Assembly: GCF_025352645.1 (NCBI RefSeq)
Contig: NZ_JANXSO010000074.1
Coordinates: 32,235 to 96,234 of the forward strand
Length of the DNA: 64,000 bases
DNA from: Iodobacter sp.
Lineage (GTDB): Bacteria > Pseudomonadota > Gammaproteobacteria > Burkholderiales > Chitinibacteraceae
Direction of reading: 5' to 3'
Notes under the pieces: generated by a model
Seen by the model: only the letters and a program-made list of their open reading frames with translations
The model's database searches: none
Told to the model about the DNA's origin: nothing
In this document: in pieces, positions 1 through 9,574 of the stretch
Layout of the letters: every line of letters starts with the position of its first letter
Position numbering within the stretch: position 1 is the stretch's first letter
Made by a program: the position numbers and the translations under genes

Positions 1-3000
1 TCTGCCGCACCAATAACAAAATCAAAGGTATCTTCATCTGTCAACCCAGAGTCATCGCTCGCAATAATGCGTACACTGGTTACCCCTGAAACCGTTGGAG
101 TGCCACTAAAACTGTGCGTTTGCTCGTTGAAACTTAACCACGACGGCAAAGGGCTACCATCTGCCTGCGTTGCTCTAAACGTCAGCTCATCCCCATCAAT
201 ATCACGGAATGCTTTTTCTGGCACTTGGTAAACAAACGCCTCCCCAAATACCTGAGCTTGATCAGGCAGAGCAGCAGACAGTACTGGCGCACGATTGCCC
301 ACTACATTTAATCGCAACTGGGAAGTCATTGTCTTACCGTAATTATCCATGCCAATTAAATGCAGCATGACCTCCCCCTTATCGCCTTTATCCGGCGTAC
401 CACTAAAGGTTCGTGTTGCCGCATCAAAACTGAGCCAAGATGGCAATTCAGTGTGATATTGATACTCAACCCTGTACGTTAAAGAATCACCAACATCACT
501 ATCTGAGATAATGTTGTCGGGGATAACATAGCTAAATGCCTTACTGGTATGTGCTTCTGCAATTACGGTGGGAATCGCGAGTGTAGGTGCGTGGTTATTT
601 AATGCTAAATCTGCAACGGATTGAATCATTGCCTGATCCCAAACCACTCCATTTTCAAAAACGACCCGATCAATTTTATTATCAAACACCTGGTCTCCAG
701 TAACCAGATTTTCATCGTAATAACCCACTACATTAACCTTATCTGCTGTGCCCTTAATCTTAAAAATTAAATTATTATCGGCACGATAAGCCGTCACATC
801 CGCAGCCGTAATATTTGCTCCGAAACGAAGCGTATCAATCGCCGTCAATACTTCAGGATGAGCTGTATTGCGCAATAAATCAGTATTTACAATCATATCC
901 TGACCATCACCACGCTCAAACACATAGGTGTCATTGCCTTCAGCACCGCTTAAATAATCATTTCCTTTACCACCCTGTAAAACATTATCGCCTGTATTGC
1001 CAAATAAGCCATTAGCCTGTGAATTACCCGTTAAATGAATAGCATCACCACCCGTTGCACGTAGCTGCTCAATCTCATTAACTAATGCATAGCTCACTGA
1101 GCTATAAACGACATCAACTCCGTCATCGGCATTTTCACGCACAATATCCAAAACATTATCAACAACATATGAATCATCACCACTGCCACCAATCAAAATA
1201 TCAGCGCCAGCACCACCATTTAGCAAATCATTACCTGCACCACCATCTAGGGTATTTGCAAGATCATTACCAAACAGTCTGTTATCCAAGGCATTACCGG
1301 TGCCATTGGTCGCGGCTCCAGTCAACGTCAGATTGTCGAGGTTAGCACCGAGCGTATAAGAGATACTCGACGTCACTTTATCGATGCTGATTACTTTTGC
1401 AGAGGGACTCGCATCCGTGGCAGCTGAAAGTGATGAGGCAATACCGTCATCTAGTTCAACGATTACATCCCCTTCGTTATCCACGACATAAGCATCCTTT
1501 CCGGCACCACCGACCATATAATCAGCCCCAGTTCCACCCTCTAAGTAATCGTCACCATCACCGCCATACAAGATGTCATTCCCGCCTCCGCCAACAAGGT
1601 CATCATTTCCATCACCACCATCTAGATAGTCATCGCCCTGAAATTCAGCAGCAACATTGAGCAAATCATCATCACCGACTAAGGTGTCATCACCCGCGCC
1701 ACCATGTAGAACATCATCCCCTCCCCCGCCAACTAACTGGTCTTTGCCATCACCTCCATCGAGATAATCATTACCACTGAACGCCCCTACAACGCCCTCT
1801 TCGTCCCCCCAAAGTTTGTCGTCCCCTTGACCACCATACAAAGTATCGTCCTTCCCCCCACCAACGAGCTGGTCGTCACCACTACCACCATCTAAGTAGT
1901 CATTACCCCAAATCAAATTATTTGCAGCATGCTTGGAAAAATCGCCCCACAGCATGTCGTCCCCCTGACCACCATACATAGTGTCGTCCTTCCCTCCACC
2001 AATAAGCTGGTCGTCACCGCTACCGCCGTCTAAATAGTCATTACCCCAAATCAAGTCACTTTCTTCAGGCTTGCCAACCGCAGCATCATAAAAATCACCG
2101 ATTAGACTGTCATTTCCAGAGCCGCCATATAGCGTGTCGTTTTTACCACCACCCTGTAAAGAATCATCCCCCTCTCCACCATCCATATAATCGTTACCAT
2201 GAATAGCCGAACTCACATGAAGTAAATCTGGAGCGGGGAGTTTGTATGTTTCTATTTCCAAATCACTTAAAGATGTATCTCTATCCACATTACCATCACC
2301 ATACATATGATCATTACCCGTACCACCATAGATCACATCGTCCCCCCCGCCGCCAACAAGCAGGTCATTTCCAGCGCCGCCATCTAGATAATCTGCTCCA
2401 TGATCTTGGTCTGCCACGATCTGTGTATAAGCAACAAACCAGCGGCGAAGAGAGTGAAATAAGCCATCGCTATAATCGCCATTATTATTTAAATAATGAG
2501 CACCATCGCCATAGATACGATCATCGCCATCTCCGCCACTAACTACATCTTGGCCCCCCATCGCATATACTTCATCATTTCCCTTACCACCTAATACGAA
2601 ATCATTACCATTACTAGTCTGTACATAGTCTTCACCAGCACCTGCATCAACATAATCAGCGTCATTGCTCCCATCATTTAGCAAATCTATGTCGCTCGAG
2701 ATCCAGTCATTTCCCGCCCCCCCAAAAATGCGATCATTGCCCCGCCCGCCATCAACGTAGTCACCAAGATTACCACCGTGAATTTCATCATTACCTTCTC
2801 GCCCATAAAGATTATTGTTATTATTTTCAAGCGCATAAATGATGTCATTACCCCACGTACCTATAACCTCGTGTTTGGTCTTTTCTTGTCTAATAATATC
2901 GCTGGCCTCTTTAAAATCTTTCAGCGTAATTCCGAAATTATTACTATTCGCCCCACCATCTTTCCCCGTAAAGCGGGCACTTAATTGCAAGCTCGCATCA

Positions 3001-5378
3001 GCACTCACGGCCCCTTCCTGGACCAGTGCAAATGAAACCTGTGTTTGACCTTCAGCCAAGGCAATGAGCAGGCCATTAGCAGCGCTTTTTTTATCGCCCA
3101 AAATCACTTGGAATTTATCCACAGCACCAGAGAGCGCCAAGGTCAAACTATCGCCCGCTTTAGCGGCCTGATTCAAATAAATGGTAAAAGTACTGCCTGT
3201 ACCTTCGATAATGGTGGTTTGCAAGCCAGCAAGGCTAGCCGGATCAAAGGCCACGTCTTTAAAGGCACTTTTCCCCACGCCTTCTACAATAGCCAGCTTC
3301 ATGGCGCTCTCTAACTTAATACCCAAAAAGCCCTCTCCATTTTGGGCTTTAAACAAGTCAAAGTTATCCACGCTAATCGTATCTGTGCCTCTGCTAATCA
3401 CCAACCTTTTACCAGTGACACTATTCAGGTCATCATAAACAGTCAAATCAGCAACGACACCAGCGCCCAGATCAAAAGCCCAATGATCACGCTGGCCGCT
3501 CCCTTTGGCCTCACCTATCAACTTGCCGTCGATATTGATCGCCCCTAAGCCGTCGCTATCCTTAACCATATCAGCGCCAAACTGGCCATTAAATTGATAG
3601 GTATCTAAACCTTTACCACCAACCAAAATATCGCGTGCATGATCGTCTTTGCCACCATTCAGTATATCCGCTCCATCATTACCTTCGATGTAGTCGCCTC
3701 CCTTGCCGCCATTGAGACTGTCATCGCCAGCGCCACCATACAGTCGATCATTTACATCGGAGCCACTGTATGAATCCGACGTATCACTACCGAAATAAAC
3801 TCGACGTCGATCTGCATCCCCAGTCGATAACGACCCCATCCGTAGCTCATCATGCGTTGCACTATCCAAAAAGAATAAATCTGGCCCATCCAGCGTCGTT
3901 TTAGTTATATCATCCTTATTCCGCTTCATCACCCAGCTCAGCATTGCAGCTCGATCCACCAAATATTCATCACTAAACGTGGCCTTGCCTGCAGCACGGT
4001 CGGCAGGCGACATCGCTTTATCTGCCAACCATGCCGATCCTATATTGCCTTGCGCGGCAATTAATTTAGCTTCAATAATAGGGTCGTTAATTTCAAGCGA
4101 AAATGGAGCAAGGTAATACAGGCTTAAAAACTCGCCAAATGTTTGCCGGGGATTAGTGGCTTGTGGGTAGCCAAATTTCACCTTTCCTTGTAATTCAGCA
4201 AAGATACCGGTGGGTTTTCCCTCCGCATCCAGCTTCATCATTCCGTATAAGTTGTCATATAAAGCGCTTCGCTTAGCATCGCTCCCCCCAGATGAAATCG
4301 GTGTATCTGTTTGATTAGCCCCAAACAAAAAATGACGTAAAGCATCAACCACATTCTCAAGCGACTCATCAAATTTATTTGAGCCATATCGTACAAAATC
4401 AGATAATGCAGTAGGGCTATATTCTAGACGCGTATCCAGCCGCGCCATCACGGCCATTACTGCCAAACTGTCATTACCATTTGAGCTAGAATGATTTGCT
4501 ACAGCAGCGAGAGGGTTGAGGCCATTTTCCTGCGCAATTTTAACTTCAAGCCCAGGACATACATTACCAATTTCCGAAACAGGATCCCCATCCGCCACAA
4601 GCCGAGTTATTCTGTCACCATTCACATTTTTAAAGCCCAAATCATTAAGCGTGTTATTACCATTCGTAAAGAGCCCTGGCGCATTTAATGTCACCACTTC
4701 TTTGGTATTATTCGGAAAAAATCGCGCAAACAAGATGGCTAAATGCCCACCTAAGCTGTGTCCTGTAACATCCACTCTTTCATCCGGTTCAATCACAGAT
4801 TGACCCGCTGGCTGCCCTGCTTCAACACCTTTGTCGTTACTTATATCTAATTTAAACTTCACATATGCTATTTCTAATGCTGCTGACAATACGAGATTCA
4901 ACAGATTTAGGCCATTGGAAGCAGCCATTAGGAGAGAATTATCCATAACAAACATTTGCTTTATTTCTTTTTCAGAATAAGCAACTTTCTTCCCGCCCAC
5001 GGTAGTCAGCCGTTTGAAATAGCGAAACATTTCTACCGCTTGGGTATTGGCAAAACCATTTGGGGCAATGCTTCCAAGGTCTGTCTTCAATATATCCGTA
5101 CCTACACCAGAAGCGTCCGATTCAGTACCACGAATGGCGAATACTTTGTTGCCGGTTTTGTCTTGAAAAACAGTGGCACTAAAACCATTCCAGGCGACAT
5201 TCTGGAGTTGATCTATAAATTTATATTGAGTATCAAATTGGTCCGCTTGAACTAAGGTAAAGTTGGCAGCGCCTTTTGTCAGGCCACTTTTCAATTCAGC
5301 TTTTTGCAAATCGACACTATAAGCTGCCACCGCGGTGCTAGCTAATTTGCTTAACGTCAAAATTGAGGCTGTAGTCAT
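1..5378 (-). CDS. RTX-repeat secreted lipase, C-terminus beyond window edge
   Basis: A very large protein, about 1,792 codons in the window, still open at the left edge. The N-terminal ~300 residues look like a class 3-type alpha/beta hydrolase: a VFAIRGTES strand, the nucleophile elbow GHSLGGH (about residues 206-212, Ser near 208), a downstream DGDPVSEIG that may supply Asp, and a later ANHSS that may supply His. RTX nonapeptides of the GGxGxDxLx type follow in blocks (about residues 540-590, 840-1300 and 1350-1500), then two ~100-residue cadherin/Ig-like domains with LPSWLSF and FSGTP motifs. There is no N-terminal signal peptide, as expected for type I secretion of RTX proteins. The start ATG has GGAG upstream and overlaps the previous stop as TAATG, suggesting translational coupling to the 5378-5944 gene. 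Hydrolase function is inferred from motifs; the substrate is unknown, and a toxin or adhesin role is possible. Confidence 0.88.
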   Translation of the reverse strand, partial: MTTASILTLSKLASTAVAAYSVDLQKAELKSGLTKGAANFTLVQADQFDTQYKFIDQLQNVAWNGFSATVFQDKTGNKVFAIRGTESDASGVGTDILKTDLGSIAPNGFANTQAVEMFRYFKRLTTVGGKKVAYSEKEIKQMFVMDNSLLMAASNGLNLLNLVLSAALEIAYVKFKLDISNDKGVEAGQPAGQSVIEPDERVDVTGHSLGGHLAILFARFFPNNTKEVVTLNAPGLFTNGNNTLNDLGFKNVNGDRITRLVADGDPVSEIGNVCPGLEVKIAQENGLNPLAAVANHSSSNGNDSLAVMAVMARLDTRLEYSPTALSDFVRYGSNKFDESLENVVDALRHFLFGANQTDTPISSGGSDAKRSALYDNLYGMMKLDAEGKPTGIFAELQGKVKFGYPQATNPRQTFGEFLSLYYLAPFSLEINDPIIEAKLIAAQGNIGSAWLADKAMSPADRAAGKATFSDEYLVDRAAMLSWVMKRNKDDITKTTLDGPDLFFLDSATHDELRMGSLSTGDADRRRVYFGSDTSDSYSGSDVNDRLYGGAGDDSLNGGKGGDYIEGNDGADILNGGKDDHARDILVGGKGLDTYQFNGQFGADMVKDSDGLGAINIDGKLIGEAKGSGQRDHWAFDLGAGVVADLTVYDDLNSVTGKRLVISRGTDTISVDNFDLFKAQNGEGFLGIKLESAMKLAIVEGVGKSAFKDVAFDPASLAGLQTTIIEGTGSTFTIYLNQAAKAGDSLTLALSGAVDKFQVILGDKKSAANGLLIALAEGQTQVSFALVQEGAVSADASLQLSARFTGKDGGANSNNFGITLKDFKEASDIIRQEKTKHEVIGTWGNDIIYALENNNNNLYGREGNDEIHGGNLGDYVDGGRGNDRIFGGAGNDWISSDIDLLNDGSNDADYVDAGAGEDYVQTSNGNDFVLGGKGNDEVYAMGGQDVVSGGDGDDRIYGDGAHYLNNNGDYSDGLFHSLRRWFVAYTQIVADQDHGADYLDGGAGNDLLVGGGGDDVIYGGTGNDHMYGDGNVDRDTSLSDLEIETYKLPAPDLLHVSSAIHGNDYMDGGEGDDSLQGGGKNDTLYGGSGNDSLIGDFYDAAVGKPEESDLIWGNDYLDGGSGDDQLIGGGKDDTMYGGQGDDMLWGDFSKHAANNLIWGNDYLDGGSGDDQLVGGGKDDTLYGGQGDDKLWGDEEGVVGAFSGNDYLDGGDGKDQLVGGGGDDVLHGGAGDDTLVGDDDLLNVAAEFQGDDYLDGGDGNDDLVGGGGNDILYGGDGDDYLEGGTGADYMVGGAGKDAYVVDNEGDVIVELDDGIASSLSAATDASPSAKVISIDKVTSSISYTLGANLDNLTLTGAATNGTGNALDNRLFGNDLANTLDGGAGNDLLNGGAGADILIGGSGDDSYVVDNVLDIVRENADDGVDVVYSSVSYALVNEIEQLRATGGDAIHLTGNSQANGLFGNTGDNVLQGGKGNDYLSGAEGNDTYVFERGDGQDMIVNTDLLRNTAHPEVLTAIDTLRFGANITAADVTAYRADNNLIFKIKGTADKVNVVGYYDENLVTGDQVFDNKIDRVVFENGVVWDQAMIQSVADLALNNHAPTLAIPTVIAEAHTSKAFSYVIPDNIISDSDVGDSLTYRVEYQYHTELPSWLSFDAATRTFSGTPDKGDKGEVMLHLIGMDNYGKTMTSQLRLNVVGNRAPVLSAALPDQAQVFGEAFVYQVPEKAFRDIDGDELTFRATQADGSPLPSWLSFNEQTHSFSGTPTVSGVTSVRIIASDDSGLTDEDTFDFVIGAA

Positions 5379-5944
5379 TATTTTTTCTCCATAGGGAAAA
5401 TGGTTTTTATAAATTCATCAAGTACATGTATTTCTTCACAGACCACTCCAGAAGGAGCACCTAGAAAAGTTTTTCCACGTTCAAATTGTTCATACTGAAA
5501 GTTTGTAGTGCTAGCGATAACTTTATTCTCAGTGATTACATAAATTTCATACCTATCCTTACCAAGCCTTAGCTCATTTGGCATGTTGCGTATAAATTCA
5601 TTTTTTATCATGTACATTACAGATTTAGACTTATCCACAGGCTCAAGGATATAATCAAGATCTTTAGGCCAAGGGTTAAATTTTGCATACACATCAAACC
5701 ATATCCCGCTTTTATCCTTATAGCGGACAAAAGCAACACGTTTAAATGCGAATGGCAGCTTATAATCATCTGGGGAATTACCAGCTGCAAGCCAACCTTG
5801 ATCAGGTAGAATCTCCCCATAAATTCTGATACCTCCTTCCCGACTACAATATTGCTTAAACCGATAGTGCCCTTGAATATTCGGCCAGAACCAAATAATC
5901 ATCACTCCAAATATCAAACATAATTTAATTAAAAAACCACGCAT
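5378..5944 (-). CDS. Membrane-anchored protein of unknown function between hlyD and RTX lipase
   Basis: I do not recognise this family. The 188-residue protein starts with a hydrophobic segment (about residues 3-22, rich in L, I, F and W) that should act as a signal anchor, leaving a soluble domain in the periplasm. The domain has a YCSREGGIRIYG motif just after the anchor and a second cysteine near the C-terminus (VVCEEIH), possibly a disulfide pair. An in-frame TTG at 5956 exists, but the ATG at 5944 is preceded by a TGGA-type ribosome site and is preferred. It lies 38 nt after hlyD, and its TAA shares a base with the lipase ATG. That placement suggests work with the lipase: an immunity-like protein guarding the producer, or a secretion or folding partner. 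Both are inferences from position only. Confidence 0.8.
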   Translation of the reverse strand: MRGFLIKLCLIFGVMIIWFWPNIQGHYRFKQYCSREGGIRIYGEILPDQGWLAAGNSPDDYKLPFAFKRVAFVRYKDKSGIWFDVYAKFNPWPKDLDYILEPVDKSKSVMYMIKNEFIRNMPNELRLGKDRYEIYVITENKVIASTTNFQYEQFERGKTFLGAPSGVVCEEIHVLDEFIKTIFPMEKK

Positions 5945-5982
5945 GACTGTATCCAATTAAATTTTAAATAATTAATAGTTAA

Positions 5983-7389
5983 TCACCTCTCCCGCGCACT
6001 TTCTGAAACATGCGCCATTAATGGCGATAGGAAATATTCAATAATTCTGCGCTGCCCCGTTTTAATTTCCACCGTTACCGCCATTCCCGGTGCCAGCTTT
6101 AACAATTTACCGTCGATATTCATTTTGTTTTTGTGTAATTTAATCCTTGCCTGATAAATAAGCCCTAATTTTTCATCAGGCACAGCGTCAAAAGAGACGT
6201 TCCTCACTAATCCTTCAATTAGGCCGTATTTGGTGTAATTAAAGGTTTCAATTTTGATAGCGGCGGCCTGCCCGGCATTTACAAAGCCGATGTCTTTATT
6301 CTCTAGCACCACTTCGGCCTCTATTTGTTCATCACTGGGCACGATCACCATTAAGGCTTGCGCTGGCGTGACCACGCCACCAATCGTGTGGGTGGCAAGC
6401 TGCTGCACAATGCCATCGACTGGGGCGGTTAAGCGGGTTTGCTTTTGCATCTGCGTGGATTTCACTACGTCTTGCGTGAGGGAGCGCGCTTGCTCGCTGG
6501 CCTGGCTGAGCAAATCGTGCTGGCTGCGCCGAAACTCGGCTTTGATGGTGTTGCGCTGGCTAGCGTTACCACGGATGGCGGCGTCCAGCTCTGCTTGTTT
6601 ATGCCGTTGGCTGGCCAGCTCTTGCTCGGTTTCGATACGTAGCTGCTGTTTTTCTAGCAGGCCGTGTTGGGATACAAAATTTTTATTGGCTAAGTCTTGG
6701 AAGTCTTTTTCACGCTGGCGAATAATCGGCAGGGTTTGTTCGTACTTGGCAATCTGATCCTGCACCCCAGCCCGCTCGGCTTGCTTGCGGGCGGTATCGC
6801 TATCTAGCGTGGCTAGTTTTGCTTGCAATTCCTGCCATTGGCTTAAAGCGAGGCGGCTGGCTTCACTTCGCTGTATTTCTGTTCCAGCCGCAACCAGCGG
6901 CAACTGCCCGCTGGCTTCTGCATTTAGCAGTGCATTGGCCCGCAGAGCGTTCACCGTGGCATCTTGTAGCAGGGTTTGTTGCTTGGCGTTTTCAGCGCCA
7001 GAGAGGGTCGCATCCAGCTCCAGCAGCAGTTGCCCTGCTTTAACATGCTGCCCGTCTTTAACGTAAATCGCTTTGACTACCCCCGCATCTAAGGGCTGCA
7101 CCACTTTGCTGCGATCAGACACCATCAATTTACCAGGCGCTACTGCCACGATATCGATTTTGCCAAGGCAGGCCCAAAGCAATGCCAGCAAAATAAAGGC
7201 GAGTAAAGCCCATAGCGTAATACGGGCGGCGGGGTGAGGCGGAGATTCTTGTAGCTCTAATGTGGCAGGTAAAAAGCTGAGCTCTGTCGGTGTTCTGTGG
7301 ATGGATTGCAGATTGTGGCGCGTAGCCCAAACTGTAGAAAAAACAAGACGATATCTTGCCAATAACTCTTTAAATGCGAGGCTAAGCAT
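5983..7389 (-). CDS. hlyD: HlyD-family type I secretion membrane fusion protein
   Basis: Periplasmic adaptor of a type I secretion system, bridging an inner-membrane ABC exporter and a TolC-like outer-membrane channel. The 468 residues show the family layout: a short cytoplasmic N-terminus, one membrane helix (about residues 57-77), a lipoyl/barrel-sandwich half (VVQPLDAGVVKAIYVKDGQ), a long alpha-helical hairpin (about 130-310, rich in Q, A, E and K), the second lipoyl half (LTAPVDGIVQQL) and a C-terminal beta domain ending in the typical GQRRIIEYFLSPL. It is the first gene of the minus-strand cluster that makes the RTX lipase. The ABC transporter normally found next to hlyD is not upstream, where trxB diverges; it may lie beyond the left edge or elsewhere. 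The start has no strong Shine-Dalgarno sequence. Confidence 0.95.
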   Translation of the reverse strand: MLSLAFKELLARYRLVFSTVWATRHNLQSIHRTPTELSFLPATLELQESPPHPAARITLWALLAFILLALLWACLGKIDIVAVAPGKLMVSDRSKVVQPLDAGVVKAIYVKDGQHVKAGQLLLELDATLSGAENAKQQTLLQDATVNALRANALLNAEASGQLPLVAAGTEIQRSEASRLALSQWQELQAKLATLDSDTARKQAERAGVQDQIAKYEQTLPIIRQREKDFQDLANKNFVSQHGLLEKQQLRIETEQELASQRHKQAELDAAIRGNASQRNTIKAEFRRSQHDLLSQASEQARSLTQDVVKSTQMQKQTRLTAPVDGIVQQLATHTIGGVVTPAQALMVIVPSDEQIEAEVVLENKDIGFVNAGQAAAIKIETFNYTKYGLIEGLVRNVSFDAVPDEKLGLIYQARIKLHKNKMNIDGKLLKLAPGMAVTVEIKTGQRRIIEYFLSPLMAHVSESARER

Positions 7390-8770
<1,381 letters not shown>

Positions 8771-8795
8771 GACTTTGAATTAATCATCTGTTTTT

Positions 8796-8820
8796 AAAAA
8801 GGGCGCACAGCGCCCTTTTT
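8796..8820 (+). terminator. Intrinsic terminator after trxB
   Basis: GGGCGC / GCGCCC stem with an ACA loop, flanked by A-run and T-run, so it could work in both directions. It lies 26 nt after the trxB stop. Confidence 0.9.
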
Positions 8821-8839
8821 TATTCCTTAGGTAAGCACG

Positions 8840-9448
8840 ATGGATAAGCTCCGCCAACTGCGAAAAGCACTCAAAAATCAAATACCGCAAGCGAGCAAAC
8901 CCGCCAGTCATCCTGCCACAGAGATACTCGACGATCACACGCTGTTTATGCGGGCAGTGAAAGGCACTAAGCCGCTAAAAACCCAGCAATATATCCACCC
9001 CAGCCCAGTTGTTAGCCCTTGGCCACGTAAGCAACAGGCCGAGCATCTCAGCCCGCTGGACGATATGACTGATTTTTGGCCGTGGGATGAGCTAGCCCCC
9101 GGCGAAGAGCTGCTTTATAGCAAGCCTGGGCAAAAGCTCGACACGCTTAAGCGCCTGCGCAAAGGCCAGTGGCCCACGGTGGGGCATTTAGATTTACACG
9201 GCTTAAGCAGCGATGAAGCGCGGATCAGCGTGACGAGTTTCTTACAAAGCGCCAACGCAGCGGGCCTGCGCTGCGTGCGCATCGTGCATGGCAAGGGCAT
9301 GGGTTCCAAAAATGGCGAACCTATCCTCAAGCAAAAACTTAAAAACTGGCTGGCGCAAAGAGATGAAGTACTGGCCTTTTGCCAAGCGCCACAGCATGAA
9401 GGTGGTGGCGGCGCGGTGCTGGTGTTAATCCGCACTCAGCGGATGTAG
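8840..9448 (+). CDS. Smr-domain protein (putative nuclease)
   Basis: A 202-residue protein whose C-terminal half is an Smr domain: LDLHGLSSDEA opens it, followed by the core VRIVHGKGMGSKNGEP and a C-terminal GGGGAVLVLIR strand. Smr domains occur alone or at the end of MutS2 and act as DNA nicking endonucleases or RNA nucleases in the characterised cases; SmrB of E. coli cleaves mRNA at collided ribosomes. The N-terminal ~100 residues are basic and proline-rich, as in other stand-alone proteobacterial SmrA/SmrB proteins. The start ATG has an AGGTAAG ribosome site. Which subgroup it belongs to cannot be decided by eye. Confidence 0.9.
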   Translation: MDKLRQLRKALKNQIPQASKPASHPATEILDDHTLFMRAVKGTKPLKTQQYIHPSPVVSPWPRKQQAEHLSPLDDMTDFWPWDELAPGEELLYSKPGQKLDTLKRLRKGQWPTVGHLDLHGLSSDEARISVTSFLQSANAAGLRCVRIVHGKGMGSKNGEPILKQKLKNWLAQRDEVLAFCQAPQHEGGGGAVLVLIRTQRM

Positions 9449-9495
9449 GGTGGATAGGCAAATTACGTGCAAACACAGAATCGTGCCCACGCTAC
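9445..9495. repeat. Imperfect palindromic intergenic element, GTAG...CTAC ends
   Basis: Starts inside the smr stop region. The left end GTAGGGTGGA and right end CCCACGCTAC are inverted copies matching at 8 of 10 positions. The same style of end (GTAG...CTAC) is seen at 13116-13175 and 53619-53662. Confidence 0.55.
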
Positions 9496-9514
9496 AATTC
9501 TCTACACCGCAGCG

Positions 9515-9545
9515 TTTCACCCATCCATGCGGCTTAAGGTACAAT
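9515..9545 (+). promoter_or_regulatory. Weak candidate promoter for the arn operon
   Basis: TACAAT at 9540-9545 resembles a -10 box, with a TTTCAC-like -35 about 19 nt upstream. One CTTAA half-site overlaps the spacer, but the second half of a PmrA-type box is not visible, so PmrA control cannot be claimed. Confidence 0.3.
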
Positions 9546-9574
9546 GCCGCACCGCTCAATCCCAATGAAAATTC

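Noticed and set aside
815..2542. Plus-strand His/Arg-rich open frames
   Set aside because: They are the antisense of GGxGxD RTX repeats, which yields His/Pro/Arg-rich translations; no start context or family resemblance.
1480..2800. Regularly repeated DNA resembling a CRISPR array
   Set aside because: Periodicity is 27 nt coding for RTX nonapeptides, in frame and degenerate; no unique spacers.
6254..7066. Long plus-strand frames inside hlyD
   Set aside because: Cys/Ser-rich shadows of the minus-strand HlyD coding sequence.
9515..9545. PmrA box upstream of arnT
   Set aside because: Only one CTTAA half-site is present; the second repeat is missing.
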